DNA of 64,000 bases from Bacteroidota bacterium (GTDB lineage: Bacteria; Bacteroidota; Bacteroidia; Chitinophagales; Chitinophagaceae), in the NCBI GenBank assembly GCA_020161435.1, contig JAIUNV010000001.1, forward strand, positions 434,001 through 498,000, read 5' to 3'. This document shows, piece by piece, positions 43,045 to 51,516 of the stretch. Position numbers and translations under genes: made by a program. Each line of letters begins with the position of its first letter. Position 1 is the stretch's first letter. The notes below the pieces were generated by a model that did not search any database, had not been told where the DNA came from, and saw only the letters and a list, made by a program, of their open reading frames with translations.

Positions 43045-43620
43045 ATGGAACGCTTCAAAACGGGCATGCTAAATCTGGTACTGCTTCTCTTGCTTCAGCC
43101 AGCACTTGCACAAGTGACCTTAAAAACAAACGCAGTTAGTGTAGTAGTTGCCGGAACATCTACGTTGCACGACTGGGAAATGAAAGCAACGAATGGATCA
43201 ATCGCCGCCAATTTCGAATTGGACGCTGCAGGAAAACCCACCGATCTCTTATCTCTCAATTTTGTTGTTGGTCCTACTGCACTCAAAAGTGGTAAAGAAG
43301 CCATGGACAACAATGCTTACAAGGCCATGGATACCAAAGCCTACAATGTCATCAAGTTTGCGGCAACCAGTGGTACTGTAACAGCACAAGGCAATAGCTA
43401 CATTGTAAAATGTGTAGGCATGCTGCAAATAGCTGGCAAAGCAGTGAATACGGAGATTGTAGCTACCTGTACTGTAGGTGCCGATGGCAGCATCAGTTTC
43501 AACGGTAAAAAGGCTATCAAGATGACCACCTTTGGTGTAAAGCCTCCCACATTCATGATGGGCTCTATTAAAACAGGCGACGACATTACCATCAGCTTTA
43601 GCGGTGTAATGCGCAAATAA
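43045..43620 (+). CDS. YceI family periplasmic protein
   Basis: A 191-aa exported protein (signal peptide ending PALAQ) of the YceI lipocalin-like family: VVVAGTSTLHDWEMKATNGSIAANF, an Ala/Lys helix region KEAMDNNAYKAMDTKAYNVIKFA, and the final strands FGVKPPTFMMGSIKTGDDITISFSGVM. YceI proteins bind polyisoprenoid or amphiphilic ligands in a beta-barrel. It is followed 70 nt later by an outer-membrane porin-like protein and then a second YceI-like protein. ATG 43045 gives a clean signal peptide. Confidence 0.92.
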   Translation: MERFKTGMLNLVLLLLLQPALAQVTLKTNAVSVVVAGTSTLHDWEMKATNGSIAANFELDAAGKPTDLLSLNFVVGPTALKSGKEAMDNNAYKAMDTKAYNVIKFAATSGTVTAQGNSYIVKCVGMLQIAGKAVNTEIVATCTVGADGSISFNGKKAIKMTTFGVKPPTFMMGSIKTGDDITISFSGVMRK

Positions 43621-43690
43621 CGTACGCATATTAGTGTTGATTAGAACGATAATCAGAAACCCCAACGATTTTCTAACCAAAATCTGTATC

Positions 43691-45073
43691 ATGAAAAAGA
43701 TTTCTCTGTATCTGGCCGCATTTACAATTGCCGCATTAGGCCTGATGCCTGCCAGCAGTTTTGCACAAGACGAAAAAGCTGAGAAAAAAGCAAAACGTGC
43801 TGAGAAAAAAGAACAAAAAGACAACTATTGGACCAACTTCCGCCAATACGACAAATCTGGTGTAAACGTATTTGAACCAGCCAAACAAGCTCCAGCTCCA
43901 TTTGATGGTGTAAAGGTTCGCTTTGGTACCGGTTTTACACAGCAGTGGCAAAAGCTGGAGCATGAAAATGCCCGCAGCCTCGGTACCAGCGCCACTACTC
44001 CCGAATTGTATCCTCGTTTGGCTTCAGGCTTTGGCATTGCACAAGCCAACCTTTACATGGATGCGATGCTGGCAGAAGGTATTCAACTGAACGTGACTAC
44101 TTACCTGTCTTCTCACCACCACAACGAAACTTGGGTAAAAGGTGGCTACCTGCAAATGGATAAGCTTCCTTTCAAAGGCGAATTCTTTGACAAAATCATG
44201 GAGAATGTACGTATCAAAGCTGGTCACTTCGAAATCAACTACGGCGACCAACACTACCGTCGTAGCGATGGCGGACACGCACTGTACAACCCCTTCATCG
44301 AAAACTACATCATGGATGCATTTGCCACTGAAGTAGCAGCTGAAGTGTACTATTTGAAAGGCGGAGCCATAGCCATGCTGGGTGTAAGCAACGGTTTGAT
44401 CAACGGTGGTTATCAAAGACCAATCTCTGGTACAACAGTGTACAAGCGTGGCCCATCTCTCTATGGTAAAATTGGCTATGACGGTAAAGTAGGCGACGAT
44501 GTACGTTTGCGTGTTACTGGTTCTTTGTATCACAACAACAATGATGGTCGCAGTACATTGTATGCCGGCGACCGTACCGGTAGCAACTACTCTTTTGTAA
44601 TGGAGCCTCCAACCGCAACTGTAAAAGACAACTATACATCTGGTCGCTTGGGTGGTTTGAACTTCTCTCAGCAAATTACTGCCATGCAGTTGAACGCTTT
44701 CCTGAAAGCAGGTGGCTTTGAACTCTTCGGTACCATCGAAAATGCTAAGGGTCGCACCATTGCTGAAAAGATTGCCAACTTCAACAAGCGTTCAGTAAAT
44801 CAGTTTGCTATCGACGGTATCTACCGCGTAGGTGCTAAGGAAAACTTCTTCCTGGGCGTACGTTACAACACCGTAAGTGGTCAAATGATTGCCAGCAACA
44901 GCAACGATCAAAAAATTAGCCGCCTGGCACTGGGTGCTGGTTGGTTCATCACCGAAAATATTTTGATGAAGGGTGAAATCGTAAATCAGAAGTACGAAGA
45001 CTTCCCAACATCAGACATCCGCTCTAGTGGTAAATTCAACGGAGTGGTATTGCAAGCTATTGTGGGCTTCTGA
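43691..45073 (+). CDS. Outer-membrane porin-like beta-barrel protein
   Basis: A 460-aa exported protein: signal peptide (ending ASSFAQ), a short highly charged Lys/Glu region (KAEKKAKRAEKKEQKDN, a possible coiled coil), then alternating amphipathic strands with aromatic girdles (LNVTTYLSSHHHNETWVKGGYLQM, VRIKAGHFEINYGDQHYRRSDGG) and a terminal strand ending in VGF as in outer-membrane barrels. It resembles Bacteroidota porins, but the specific family and cargo are not recognised. The two flanking YceI-type genes suggest a joint envelope function. Confidence 0.75.
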   Translation: MKKISLYLAAFTIAALGLMPASSFAQDEKAEKKAKRAEKKEQKDNYWTNFRQYDKSGVNVFEPAKQAPAPFDGVKVRFGTGFTQQWQKLEHENARSLGTSATTPELYPRLASGFGIAQANLYMDAMLAEGIQLNVTTYLSSHHHNETWVKGGYLQMDKLPFKGEFFDKIMENVRIKAGHFEINYGDQHYRRSDGGHALYNPFIENYIMDAFATEVAAEVYYLKGGAIAMLGVSNGLINGGYQRPISGTTVYKRGPSLYGKIGYDGKVGDDVRLRVTGSLYHNNNDGRSTLYAGDRTGSNYSFVMEPPTATVKDNYTSGRLGGLNFSQQITAMQLNAFLKAGGFELFGTIENAKGRTIAEKIANFNKRSVNQFAIDGIYRVGAKENFFLGVRYNTVSGQMIASNSNDQKISRLALGAGWFITENILMKGEIVNQKYEDFPTSDIRSSGKFNGVVLQAIVGF

Positions 45074-45093
45074 TGGATTGATTCCGTTTAACC

Positions 45094-45126
45094 GGGCCGA
45101 CTTTTCCAAGTCGGCCCCTTTTTTTT
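45094..45126 (+). terminator. Intrinsic terminator after the porin gene
   Basis: GGGCCGACTT (45094-45103) pairs perfectly with AAGTCGGCCC (45108-45117) around TTCC, followed by C and eight T, 20 nt past the stop. Confidence 0.92.
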
Positions 45127-45155
45127 ATACCAATCCCCGTTATCTTTTCGGCCTC

Positions 45156-45773
45156 ATGCGTATTTCGATTTTGATTGGCTGTTGGTGTATATGCTTCATG
45201 GCAATGGGGCAGCATGCTGTACCTGTTCCATCCTTTGCCAAAAAAGCAACCGCATGGCGTATAGAACGTAACAGCCGCATGCAAATAAAGGGGCAGTCAA
45301 ACATTGGTAGCATCACTTGCGACAACCCATCGTACAAACGGGTAGATACCGTATGGCTGCTGCATAATGCTACAGGCGATAGTGTGGAAATACGGGGTAA
45401 AATACAGGTAGCGATGGTCGATTTTTCCTGCCACAATTATTTCTTTACTACCATGCTGCGCAAAACCCTGAAAGTAGACGAGCATCCCATGATGACCGTA
45501 CGTTTTGCCCGCCTCGATAAACTTCCCATTCAACGGGTGGGCGCTGTTTCAAAAGTATACGGAACAGTAGAAATTTCGCTGGCAGGTGTTACCCGCTTAT
45601 TCAGCCTGCCTATTGAAGTGTCAGAAATAGCACAGGGTGTTATAAAGTTGCAAGGCTGGCGCATATGCCGCCTCGAAGACTTTAACCTGAAATCGCCGGG
45701 CAGGGTGGCATTTATCAAAGTAAAAAATGAATGCCGCGTAGAGTTTGAATTACAACTCACCCGCTTGCATTAA
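45156..45773 (+). CDS. YceI-like family protein
   Basis: A 205-aa exported protein (signal ending in FMAMGQ). It has the YceI-type pattern WRIERNSRMQIKGQSNIGSITCDNPS, then VDFSCHNYFFTTMLRKTLKVDEHPMMTVRFARLDKL and a terminal VKNECRVEFELQL strand. It carries several Cys residues not seen in the other YceI protein. It lies after the porin terminator, so it probably has its own promoter. The longer frame from 45027 overlaps the porin gene and is rejected. Function unknown beyond ligand binding. Confidence 0.8.
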   Translation: MRISILIGCWCICFMAMGQHAVPVPSFAKKATAWRIERNSRMQIKGQSNIGSITCDNPSYKRVDTVWLLHNATGDSVEIRGKIQVAMVDFSCHNYFFTTMLRKTLKVDEHPMMTVRFARLDKLPIQRVGAVSKVYGTVEISLAGVTRLFSLPIEVSEIAQGVIKLQGWRICRLEDFNLKSPGRVAFIKVKNECRVEFELQLTRLH

Positions 45774-45796
45774 CAGCGGCTGCCTATTTTTGACAG

Positions 45797-46570
45797 GTGC
45801 AACAGCCCGCTTCGCTTATCCAATTTTTCAACGATAAAGTACAACAGTACAATCAGCCTGCTTTTATTGCAGCCGATCCGGTATGCATTCCGCATGCTTT
45901 TACCCAACAACAAGACATTGAAATTGCCGGATTTTTTGCGGCCATATTTGCATGGGGCAATCGCACCACCATTATTGCCAAAAGCAAAGAGCTGATGCAA
46001 CTGATGGACAATGCGCCTCATCAGTTTGTAACACAACATCAGCCTACTGATTTGAAACGACTGCTGCATTTTAAACACCGCACATTTCAGGCAGATGACC
46101 TGCTGCATTGCATGCAGTTTTTTCAACAACATTATGCTACACACAAAAGTTTGGAAACGGCTTTCAGCCAATGGTTGCAACCAGCAGAAGAGACCATTGA
46201 AAAAGCATTAATTGGTTTTCGGCAGTACTTTTTTGCACAAGAACATTTGAAGCGTACAGAAAAACACATCAGCACACCAGCAGCTGGCAGCGCCTGCAAA
46301 AGGCTCAATATGTTTTTGCGCTGGATGGTGCGGAAAGATAAGGCTGGCGTTGACTTTGGTATATGGGAACGCATATCTCCGGCACAGCTCATTTGCCCGC
46401 TGGATGTACATGTGGCCCGTGTGGCCAGAAGGTTTAACTTGCTGCAACGTACACCCACCGACTGGCAAGCGGCACTGCAACTTACTTCGTATTTACGCAA
46501 GTTGGATCCGCAAGATCCGGTGAAGTACGACTTTGCTTTGTTTGGGTTGGGTGTGATCGAAAAATTTTAG
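45797..46570 (+). CDS. TIGR02757 family (DUF2400) protein
   Basis: A 257-aa cytoplasmic protein of the TIGR02757/DUF2400 family: IAGFFAAIFAWGNRTTIIAKSKELMQLMD near the N-terminus, KRLNMFLRWMVRKDKAGVDFGIWERISPAQLICPLDVHVARVARRFNLL, and YDFALFGLGVIEKF at the end. The internal pattern recalls the HhH-type DNA glycosylase fold, but no glycosylase activity is established. GTG 45797 is the start, as no upstream in-frame ATG exists before the neighbouring stop; TATTTTTG at 45785-45792 may be its -7 box, implying a very short or absent leader. Confidence 0.85.
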   Translation: MQQPASLIQFFNDKVQQYNQPAFIAADPVCIPHAFTQQQDIEIAGFFAAIFAWGNRTTIIAKSKELMQLMDNAPHQFVTQHQPTDLKRLLHFKHRTFQADDLLHCMQFFQQHYATHKSLETAFSQWLQPAEETIEKALIGFRQYFFAQEHLKRTEKHISTPAAGSACKRLNMFLRWMVRKDKAGVDFGIWERISPAQLICPLDVHVARVARRFNLLQRTPTDWQAALQLTSYLRKLDPQDPVKYDFALFGLGVIEKF

Positions 46571-46572
46571 GT

Positions 46573-46896
46573 ATGCCACAGGCTGAAAAAATAGCTGACA
46601 TAGAACTACTGCTGCAAGAAAAAAATGAATTGGTGCTGCAAGAGCCAGCCTGGTATCAGCAGCTGAAGGCGGCGGTGAACGAACTCATCAATCATCACTT
46701 TGATGACTTGCTGCAATTGCTGTATCGGGTAGATGTGTCGGAAGCAAAACTGCGGCAATTGCTGCACGATTTTCCGGCGGCCGATGCGGCTGGCATCATT
46801 GCCAACCTGCTGCTGGAGCGGCAGTTACAAAAAATAAAATCCCGCCGCGAACATGCACAGCGGGATGAAACTATTCCTGATGATGAACGTTGGTAA
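46573..46896 (+). CDS. Hypothetical cytoplasmic protein
   Basis: A 107-aa acidic, Leu-rich, probably all-helical protein with a charged tail (KSRREHAQRDETIPDDERW). It begins two bases after the TIGR02757 stop, so the two genes are almost certainly co-translated. It contains LLYRVDVSEAKLRQLL, a pattern seen in small conserved Bacteroidota proteins of unknown role. No motif or signal peptide is recognised. Confidence 0.75.
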   Translation: MPQAEKIADIELLLQEKNELVLQEPAWYQQLKAAVNELINHHFDDLLQLLYRVDVSEAKLRQLLHDFPAADAAGIIANLLLERQLQKIKSRREHAQRDETIPDDERW

Positions 46897-46928
46897 AAGG
46901 CTGTAAGATTGTATTTAACCTTCCAACG

Positions 46929-47591
46929 CTACTTCTTAAACATCAACTCCTGCACTTTATCCTTATCCTCTTTTTCTTTTTTCAAATCGAACATGGTGCC
47001 AAACACACGATCCCAAAAAGTAGAGCTCACACCAAAGCCCATGTGCTCATCTTTGTAATGATGCAGGTGATGATTGCGCCATAGCGGCTTCATGAATTTA
47101 AAGGGCGGATTCCACGCATGAATGGCGTAGTGCATACTGCCGTACAACAAATAGCCGAGCATAAACCCCGGGAAAAACATGAATGCATAATTGCCCATGA
47201 GCAGGTATTGCAGGCTGAAAATAATGCCTGCCAAAATGAGGCTGGGTACCGGCGGCATAAACAGCCGCTGCTTATCACGGGGGTAATGGTGGTGATTGCC
47301 GTGCAGCACATACGCAATGCGTTTGCCGGTGTCGCTATCGGGCATCATGTGAAACAGAAAGCGGTGGGCAATGTACTCAAACAGCGTCCAGCTGAAAAGC
47401 CCGATGAGCCAAACCGAAAAAATACGGGCTGTAGAAAAATCGTTGGCGGTAGCTGCATGGTAAACCATCCAGCCTAAAATGGGTAGGTACATGCCCCAAA
47501 TAACCAGCGGGTGTGTTTTGGTGAGTGCTTCCAGGATGGGGTTTTCGAATAAACGTGCCTGCCCCTTGTTGTGAATTTTTTCGAATTGCAT
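46929..47591 (-). CDS. Fatty acid hydroxylase/sterol desaturase superfamily protein
   Basis: A 220-aa integral membrane di-iron enzyme. The His clusters of the superfamily are all visible: EYIAHRFLFH, LHGNHHHYP, HYAIHAW and RNHHLHHYKDE, spaced among four hydrophobic segments. The layout resembles fatty acid 2-hydroxylase, which hydroxylates the acyl chains of sphingolipids; Bacteroidota make sphingolipids, so that substrate is plausible. Convergent with the preceding hypothetical gene, 32 bp apart. Confidence 0.92.
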   Translation of the reverse strand: MQFEKIHNKGQARLFENPILEALTKTHPLVIWGMYLPILGWMVYHAATANDFSTARIFSVWLIGLFSWTLFEYIAHRFLFHMMPDSDTGKRIAYVLHGNHHHYPRDKQRLFMPPVPSLILAGIIFSLQYLLMGNYAFMFFPGFMLGYLLYGSMHYAIHAWNPPFKFMKPLWRNHHLHHYKDEHMGFGVSSTFWDRVFGTMFDLKKEKEDKDKVQELMFKK

Positions 47592-47654
47592 AACAAAGCT
47601 GTTTACTGAATGGTGGGTAAAAGCGATACAAAGCTAAACAAACCACAAACTTAT

Positions 47655-50246
47655 TTAATGGTTCAAAATCGGGGGCAGATTTTGGAACCGATAACCCAAC
47701 TCTTTCAACTTTTTAACAAGTGCAGTCAGTTCTTGATGGAAAGGATCACTGCGATTAGAGCCGGCGCCGGCATGCATCAACAAAAGATAACCGTTCAACC
47801 CATTGGGCTGCTGCGCTTTGTGTATAATCGATTGGAAAATCTCTTTGCTGCTTCTGTAATTCTTGTCGGTATTGAGGGTGTAGTCTGCGGCACTCAGGGT
47901 GCCGGGTGTATGGCAAATGAGTTGTAGCCCTAGTTCGCTGGTCCAATCGGCTATTTGTTGGTTGTACCATTCGTACGGCGGTAAAAAATATGGTGCCTCT
48001 TGGCTGCTGATACCCACGGCTTGCAACGTCTTGTAATTCGCCATCAGGTCTTGCTGAAACAGCGTTTTACTCAGCAATGTGCTGTCCCGATTTTTCCAAT
48101 CGGCATACAGCAAATGTTTGTTGCTATGTGGGCCCACGTAGTGCCCTGCTTGCACGGCTTGCTTTACCAACGCCGGATATTGCCGCACAAAATCGCCGGT
48201 GAAAAAGAAGGCCGCTTTGATATTTTCCTGCTGCAGAGTTTGCAAAATTGCCGGCATCCCTTCGGCATATTCATGACCCGTAAACACCAGCGTCAGTTCT
48301 TTACTTGTACTATCAGCCCGAATAATTGCACCCTGTTGCGTGGTAAAATTCTTGACATCACTTTGAGGACCATCAGGCTTCAAAGTCCTCCTTTCAGGGA
48401 GCCTGCCTGCCGGCATGGCAGGGGTTTGGGATGGTTTGTTTTCCAATGCCGACAACAAATAAATCAAACTCGCAGTACCATCCATGGTAGGTTCGTTGGT
48501 GCTGTAATCGCCGTAATCGTCGTGGTACACGGCGAGGTCGCTTTGCCATTCGGCGTATTCATCGGGTTGGTAAAGGGAAAGACCAATCAGCCCTTTAAAA
48601 ATGGATGTGTACACGGGCCCATCAATGAGGCCGCCATCAATGGGAAAGTTTTTGAGATGGCTAAATGCCGAATGCGGATCGGCAGGGGTATCGCCCCAGG
48701 CAGGCAAACCATACACCATGCTGGTGCCCCAGGGGTTGGTGCCAAACAACCAATCAATATTGGCCTGCTCCAGTTCTTCATACTGTTTGCTGCCGCTCAG
48801 CTGCCGGTACCACAGGCATTGCGTAGCAAAACTGGTGGTGAGGTTATTGCTGCACCAAATGAAAGGCACACCGCGGTAAAAGGCATTTTGTTTGGCCTTG
48901 GCCCATACTTTTTCAATGCCCTGCCGGTAAAAGTCAACAAGTGAGTCTTTGATGTTTTTATCTGCAACCACATTGGCCAATTCCCGATGGCCCACATTGA
49001 TGAAGGGGTACCATTGGTAATGCGTAGCAGTATCGGCACCCAGCCATGGGGTGATAGGTTCACTTTTGGCATTCGCAAAAGCATTAGCCAACATTCCATT
49101 GAATGATTGTAGGAGTGTCGGGTCAGCACCAGATAATTTTTTAATTCCTTCATAAAGGCTTGTAAAAGCCAACTCACTGTCATCATGCCAATTTGATTCT
49201 GCATAATAGTAAGGAGCTCTGTTGGGTGCTGTATTTGTAAATCCAATCTTTTTATAGGCATAATCCGATGCGGTCATGGCTTTGCCTAAGAGTAGGTTTG
49301 CGAAAGAGCTATCACGCTTTTGCCAAGACATAAATCCAAGACTAAAAGCACTACTAAATTTCGCTGCAATCGAAGTTGTTCCCTCTGTTTTGTTTTGATA
49401 CTTGCCCAGTCCTTGTGGCTCGCCGGTAAGAAAATACAAGGGCCGTTGAAAGCCACGGCCATACTGCGAATCTTGCGCCGGCATCCGCATGCTGATGTGG
49501 TCGCGGTCGTCGGCCAGTTGGGCAAACATCACATCAGGTTTCGGATGCATTTTCAGCAGCCAGTCGAGGCCCCAGCGGGCTTCATCCAACACATCGGGGG
49601 TGCCGTTTTTTCCTTCCTGTCCGTTGGCCTGTTTGGTATCGGTAAATGCATGCGGGTTGTCGCGGTAGGCCATCAGCAAATGATAAATGGCATTGGCTGT
49701 AGTGGTAGTGTATTGCAGGTAGTCGCTGGCATCGTGCCAGCCACCGGTGGCATCGAAATACGTACCGTCGGGTATGCCGGCTTTTTCGCCATAAATGCTG
49801 TAACCATCGTGGGTATGGCAGCTGTCTTGCAGAAAAGGATTGAAGCCACAACGCTGCTGCCGCATGTACCGCAGGCAAAAGTCGGCGCTGCCTTTGTACA
49901 CGTCATCGCCAATGCGAATGATGCCGCTGCGAATGCTGTCGTTGACCAACAATTGATACACTCCGGGCTGTACCACGCTTGTCAGATTGATACGGTAGCT
50001 ATGCTTGAACGGACCGTAGGCGCCAAAGTCTTTTGCCGTGGGCTTGCTCGCCTGCAGCACGGCTTTGCCTGTATGCAATGCAATGAGCTTGTACTGCTGC
50101 AATTTGAAGAGGGGATCCTTACTGCCCAGTACCACTACTTTGCTGCTGCGGGTAGTATAGCCCAGCTGATTATACCGGATAACGGTTTGCGCAGTTGTGT
50201 TGCTAATGAGTAGCCATGCCAAACAAACAATAATCATTTGCTTCAT
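47655..50246 (-). CDS. Bimodular GH9 glucanase with C-terminal deacetylase-like domain
   Basis: An 863-aa exported protein. Signal peptide (to about 19), CelD_N-type Ig domain (about 20-105), GH9 (alpha/alpha)6 domain (about 110-600) with the base pair Asp172/Asp175 in GGWHDASDY and acid Glu585 in YSTNEPTMDG, a linker (about 602-640), and a NodB/CE4-type domain (about 645-860). In the CE4 part the HxxxH metal motif (His707, His711) is intact, but the usual TFDDG motif reads VFTGHE (654-659), so the catalytic and metal Asp are replaced. GH9 enzymes are mostly endo-beta-1,4-glucanases; the second module could be altered or inactive. Confidence 0.9.
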   Translation of the reverse strand: MKQMIIVCLAWLLISNTTAQTVIRYNQLGYTTRSSKVVVLGSKDPLFKLQQYKLIALHTGKAVLQASKPTAKDFGAYGPFKHSYRINLTSVVQPGVYQLLVNDSIRSGIIRIGDDVYKGSADFCLRYMRQQRCGFNPFLQDSCHTHDGYSIYGEKAGIPDGTYFDATGGWHDASDYLQYTTTTANAIYHLLMAYRDNPHAFTDTKQANGQEGKNGTPDVLDEARWGLDWLLKMHPKPDVMFAQLADDRDHISMRMPAQDSQYGRGFQRPLYFLTGEPQGLGKYQNKTEGTTSIAAKFSSAFSLGFMSWQKRDSSFANLLLGKAMTASDYAYKKIGFTNTAPNRAPYYYAESNWHDDSELAFTSLYEGIKKLSGADPTLLQSFNGMLANAFANAKSEPITPWLGADTATHYQWYPFINVGHRELANVVADKNIKDSLVDFYRQGIEKVWAKAKQNAFYRGVPFIWCSNNLTTSFATQCLWYRQLSGSKQYEELEQANIDWLFGTNPWGTSMVYGLPAWGDTPADPHSAFSHLKNFPIDGGLIDGPVYTSIFKGLIGLSLYQPDEYAEWQSDLAVYHDDYGDYSTNEPTMDGTASLIYLLSALENKPSQTPAMPAGRLPERRTLKPDGPQSDVKNFTTQQGAIIRADSTSKELTLVFTGHEYAEGMPAILQTLQQENIKAAFFFTGDFVRQYPALVKQAVQAGHYVGPHSNKHLLYADWKNRDSTLLSKTLFQQDLMANYKTLQAVGISSQEAPYFLPPYEWYNQQIADWTSELGLQLICHTPGTLSAADYTLNTDKNYRSSKEIFQSIIHKAQQPNGLNGYLLLMHAGAGSNRSDPFHQELTALVKKLKELGYRFQNLPPILNH
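48402..48422. repeat. Imperfect palindrome inside the GH9-CE4 linker
   Basis: CCTGCC-T-GCCGGC-AT-GGCAGG is an interrupted inverted repeat in the coding DNA for the inter-domain linker. The flanking CAAAGTCCTCCTTTCAGGGA resembles dispersed intergenic sequence more than conserved coding DNA. Confidence 0.5.
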
Positions 50247-50364
50247 ACCTAAAAGTAAAACAGAATGACGGATGCCTTACAGGAAAAGATGCCGGCGATG
50301 TATTGATGAACACTGCATTTACCACAACTGTCGGTATGTTTGCCGCCGTAAAAAATGCTTGCCC

Positions 50365-51372
50365 ATGAAACTGGTTTCTCATATCTACCGCGAACACGAA
50401 CAACTGGCCATTTACCACGATGGATTATTGTACAATATGGATCAACTGCATCCAGAGTTGCCCAATACCATGGGTATGTTTTTGAATTATTGGGATGATG
50501 TAATTGGCATTGCCCAACGGGCCAATAGTGCCATTATCAACGGAGAAATCAATCCCGGAAAAGCAGTGGCGTATGAAGGAGCATCGCTGCTGGCACCGGT
50601 GCCATTTCCTACCAGCTGTCGTGATGGCTATGCGTTTCGGCAACATGTGGCCTCGGCCCGCCGCAACCGTGGCGTGGAGATGATTCCGGAGTTTGATCAG
50701 TTCCCCATTTTTTACTTTACCAATCATAACAGCATACAAGGGCCAGGGCCGGTGCATTGCATGCCCGATCATTTTGAAGAACTCGATTTTGAATTGGAAT
50801 GCGCCATCGTCATCAACCGCTATGGCCGCAACATACCTGCGGCTGAAGCCGACTCTTTTATTGGTGGATTGATGATTATGAATGACCTGAGTGCCCGCCG
50901 CTTACAGATGGAAGAAATGAAGCTGAGTCTTGGCCCTGCCAAAGGAAAAGATTTTAGTACCGTGCTTGGCCCGTGGTTGGTAACGACAGATGAATTGATG
51001 CCCTACGAAATACCGGCAAAACCCAACCATGTAGGAATGAGCTGGAACTTGCCAATGACGTGCTCCGTAAATGGTGTGCAACTCAGCCAGGGCAACCTCG
51101 GCGATATGGATTGGACGTTTGCAGAAATCATTGAGCGTTGCAGTTATGGCGTTACGTTGCACCCCGGCGATGTGATTGGTAGCGGTACAGTAGGTACAGG
51201 TTGCTTGTTGGAACTGAATGGCACTGGTAAATTCAATAACCCCAATTTTATACCACAGTGGCTGCAACCTAATGACGTGGTGAACATGACCATTGATGGA
51301 TTGGGCACGCTGAACAATACCATTGTGGCTGAAGAAACCGACTGGAGTTTGCTGAAAATGAAGAAACACTGA
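50365..51372 (+). CDS. Fumarylacetoacetate hydrolase family protein
   Basis: A 335-aa enzyme of the FAH superfamily, which cleaves or decarboxylates beta-diketo or related acids. Conserved features: EELDFELECAIVINRYGRNI (metal Glu residues), GGLMIMNDLSARRLQ, LGPAKGKDFSTVLGPWLVTTDEL, and GDVIGSGTVGTGCLLEL. Length fits fumarylacetoacetate hydrolase relatives of aromatic amino acid breakdown, but no other gene of that pathway is near. ATG 50365 is chosen over 50272, whose extension is Cys/Arg-rich and unlike the family. Confidence 0.92.
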   Translation: MKLVSHIYREHEQLAIYHDGLLYNMDQLHPELPNTMGMFLNYWDDVIGIAQRANSAIINGEINPGKAVAYEGASLLAPVPFPTSCRDGYAFRQHVASARRNRGVEMIPEFDQFPIFYFTNHNSIQGPGPVHCMPDHFEELDFELECAIVINRYGRNIPAAEADSFIGGLMIMNDLSARRLQMEEMKLSLGPAKGKDFSTVLGPWLVTTDELMPYEIPAKPNHVGMSWNLPMTCSVNGVQLSQGNLGDMDWTFAEIIERCSYGVTLHPGDVIGSGTVGTGCLLELNGTGKFNNPNFIPQWLQPNDVVNMTIDGLGTLNNTIVAEETDWSLLKMKKH

Positions 51373-51516
51373 TTAGGCGAAAATGAAATCACGAATGAAT
51401 CGAATGGCCACGAATGACACGAATTATAGGGTTGACTAAAAATAAAATATTTAAGAAAAGTCCGTGAAAATCTAAATTCATCCGTGCTAATCCGTGTCCC
51501 AGCTTATCTCACAAAA
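51373..51516. repeat. Intergenic degenerate CACGAAT/TCCGTG repeats
   Basis: One side carries ATCACGAATGAATCG, CCACGAATGACACGAATTA; the other carries GTCCGTGAAAATC and ATCCGTGCTAATCCGTGTCC. These are roughly inverted relative to each other and could form an imperfect hairpin between two convergent genes. Similar in style to the repeats near 18.85 kb and 28.78 kb. Confidence 0.5.

Noticed and set aside
48000..48944. 314-aa plus-strand frame
   Set aside because: Antisense shadow of the GH9-deacetylase gene.
49320..50213. 297-aa plus-strand frame
   Set aside because: Antisense shadow of the GH9-deacetylase gene.
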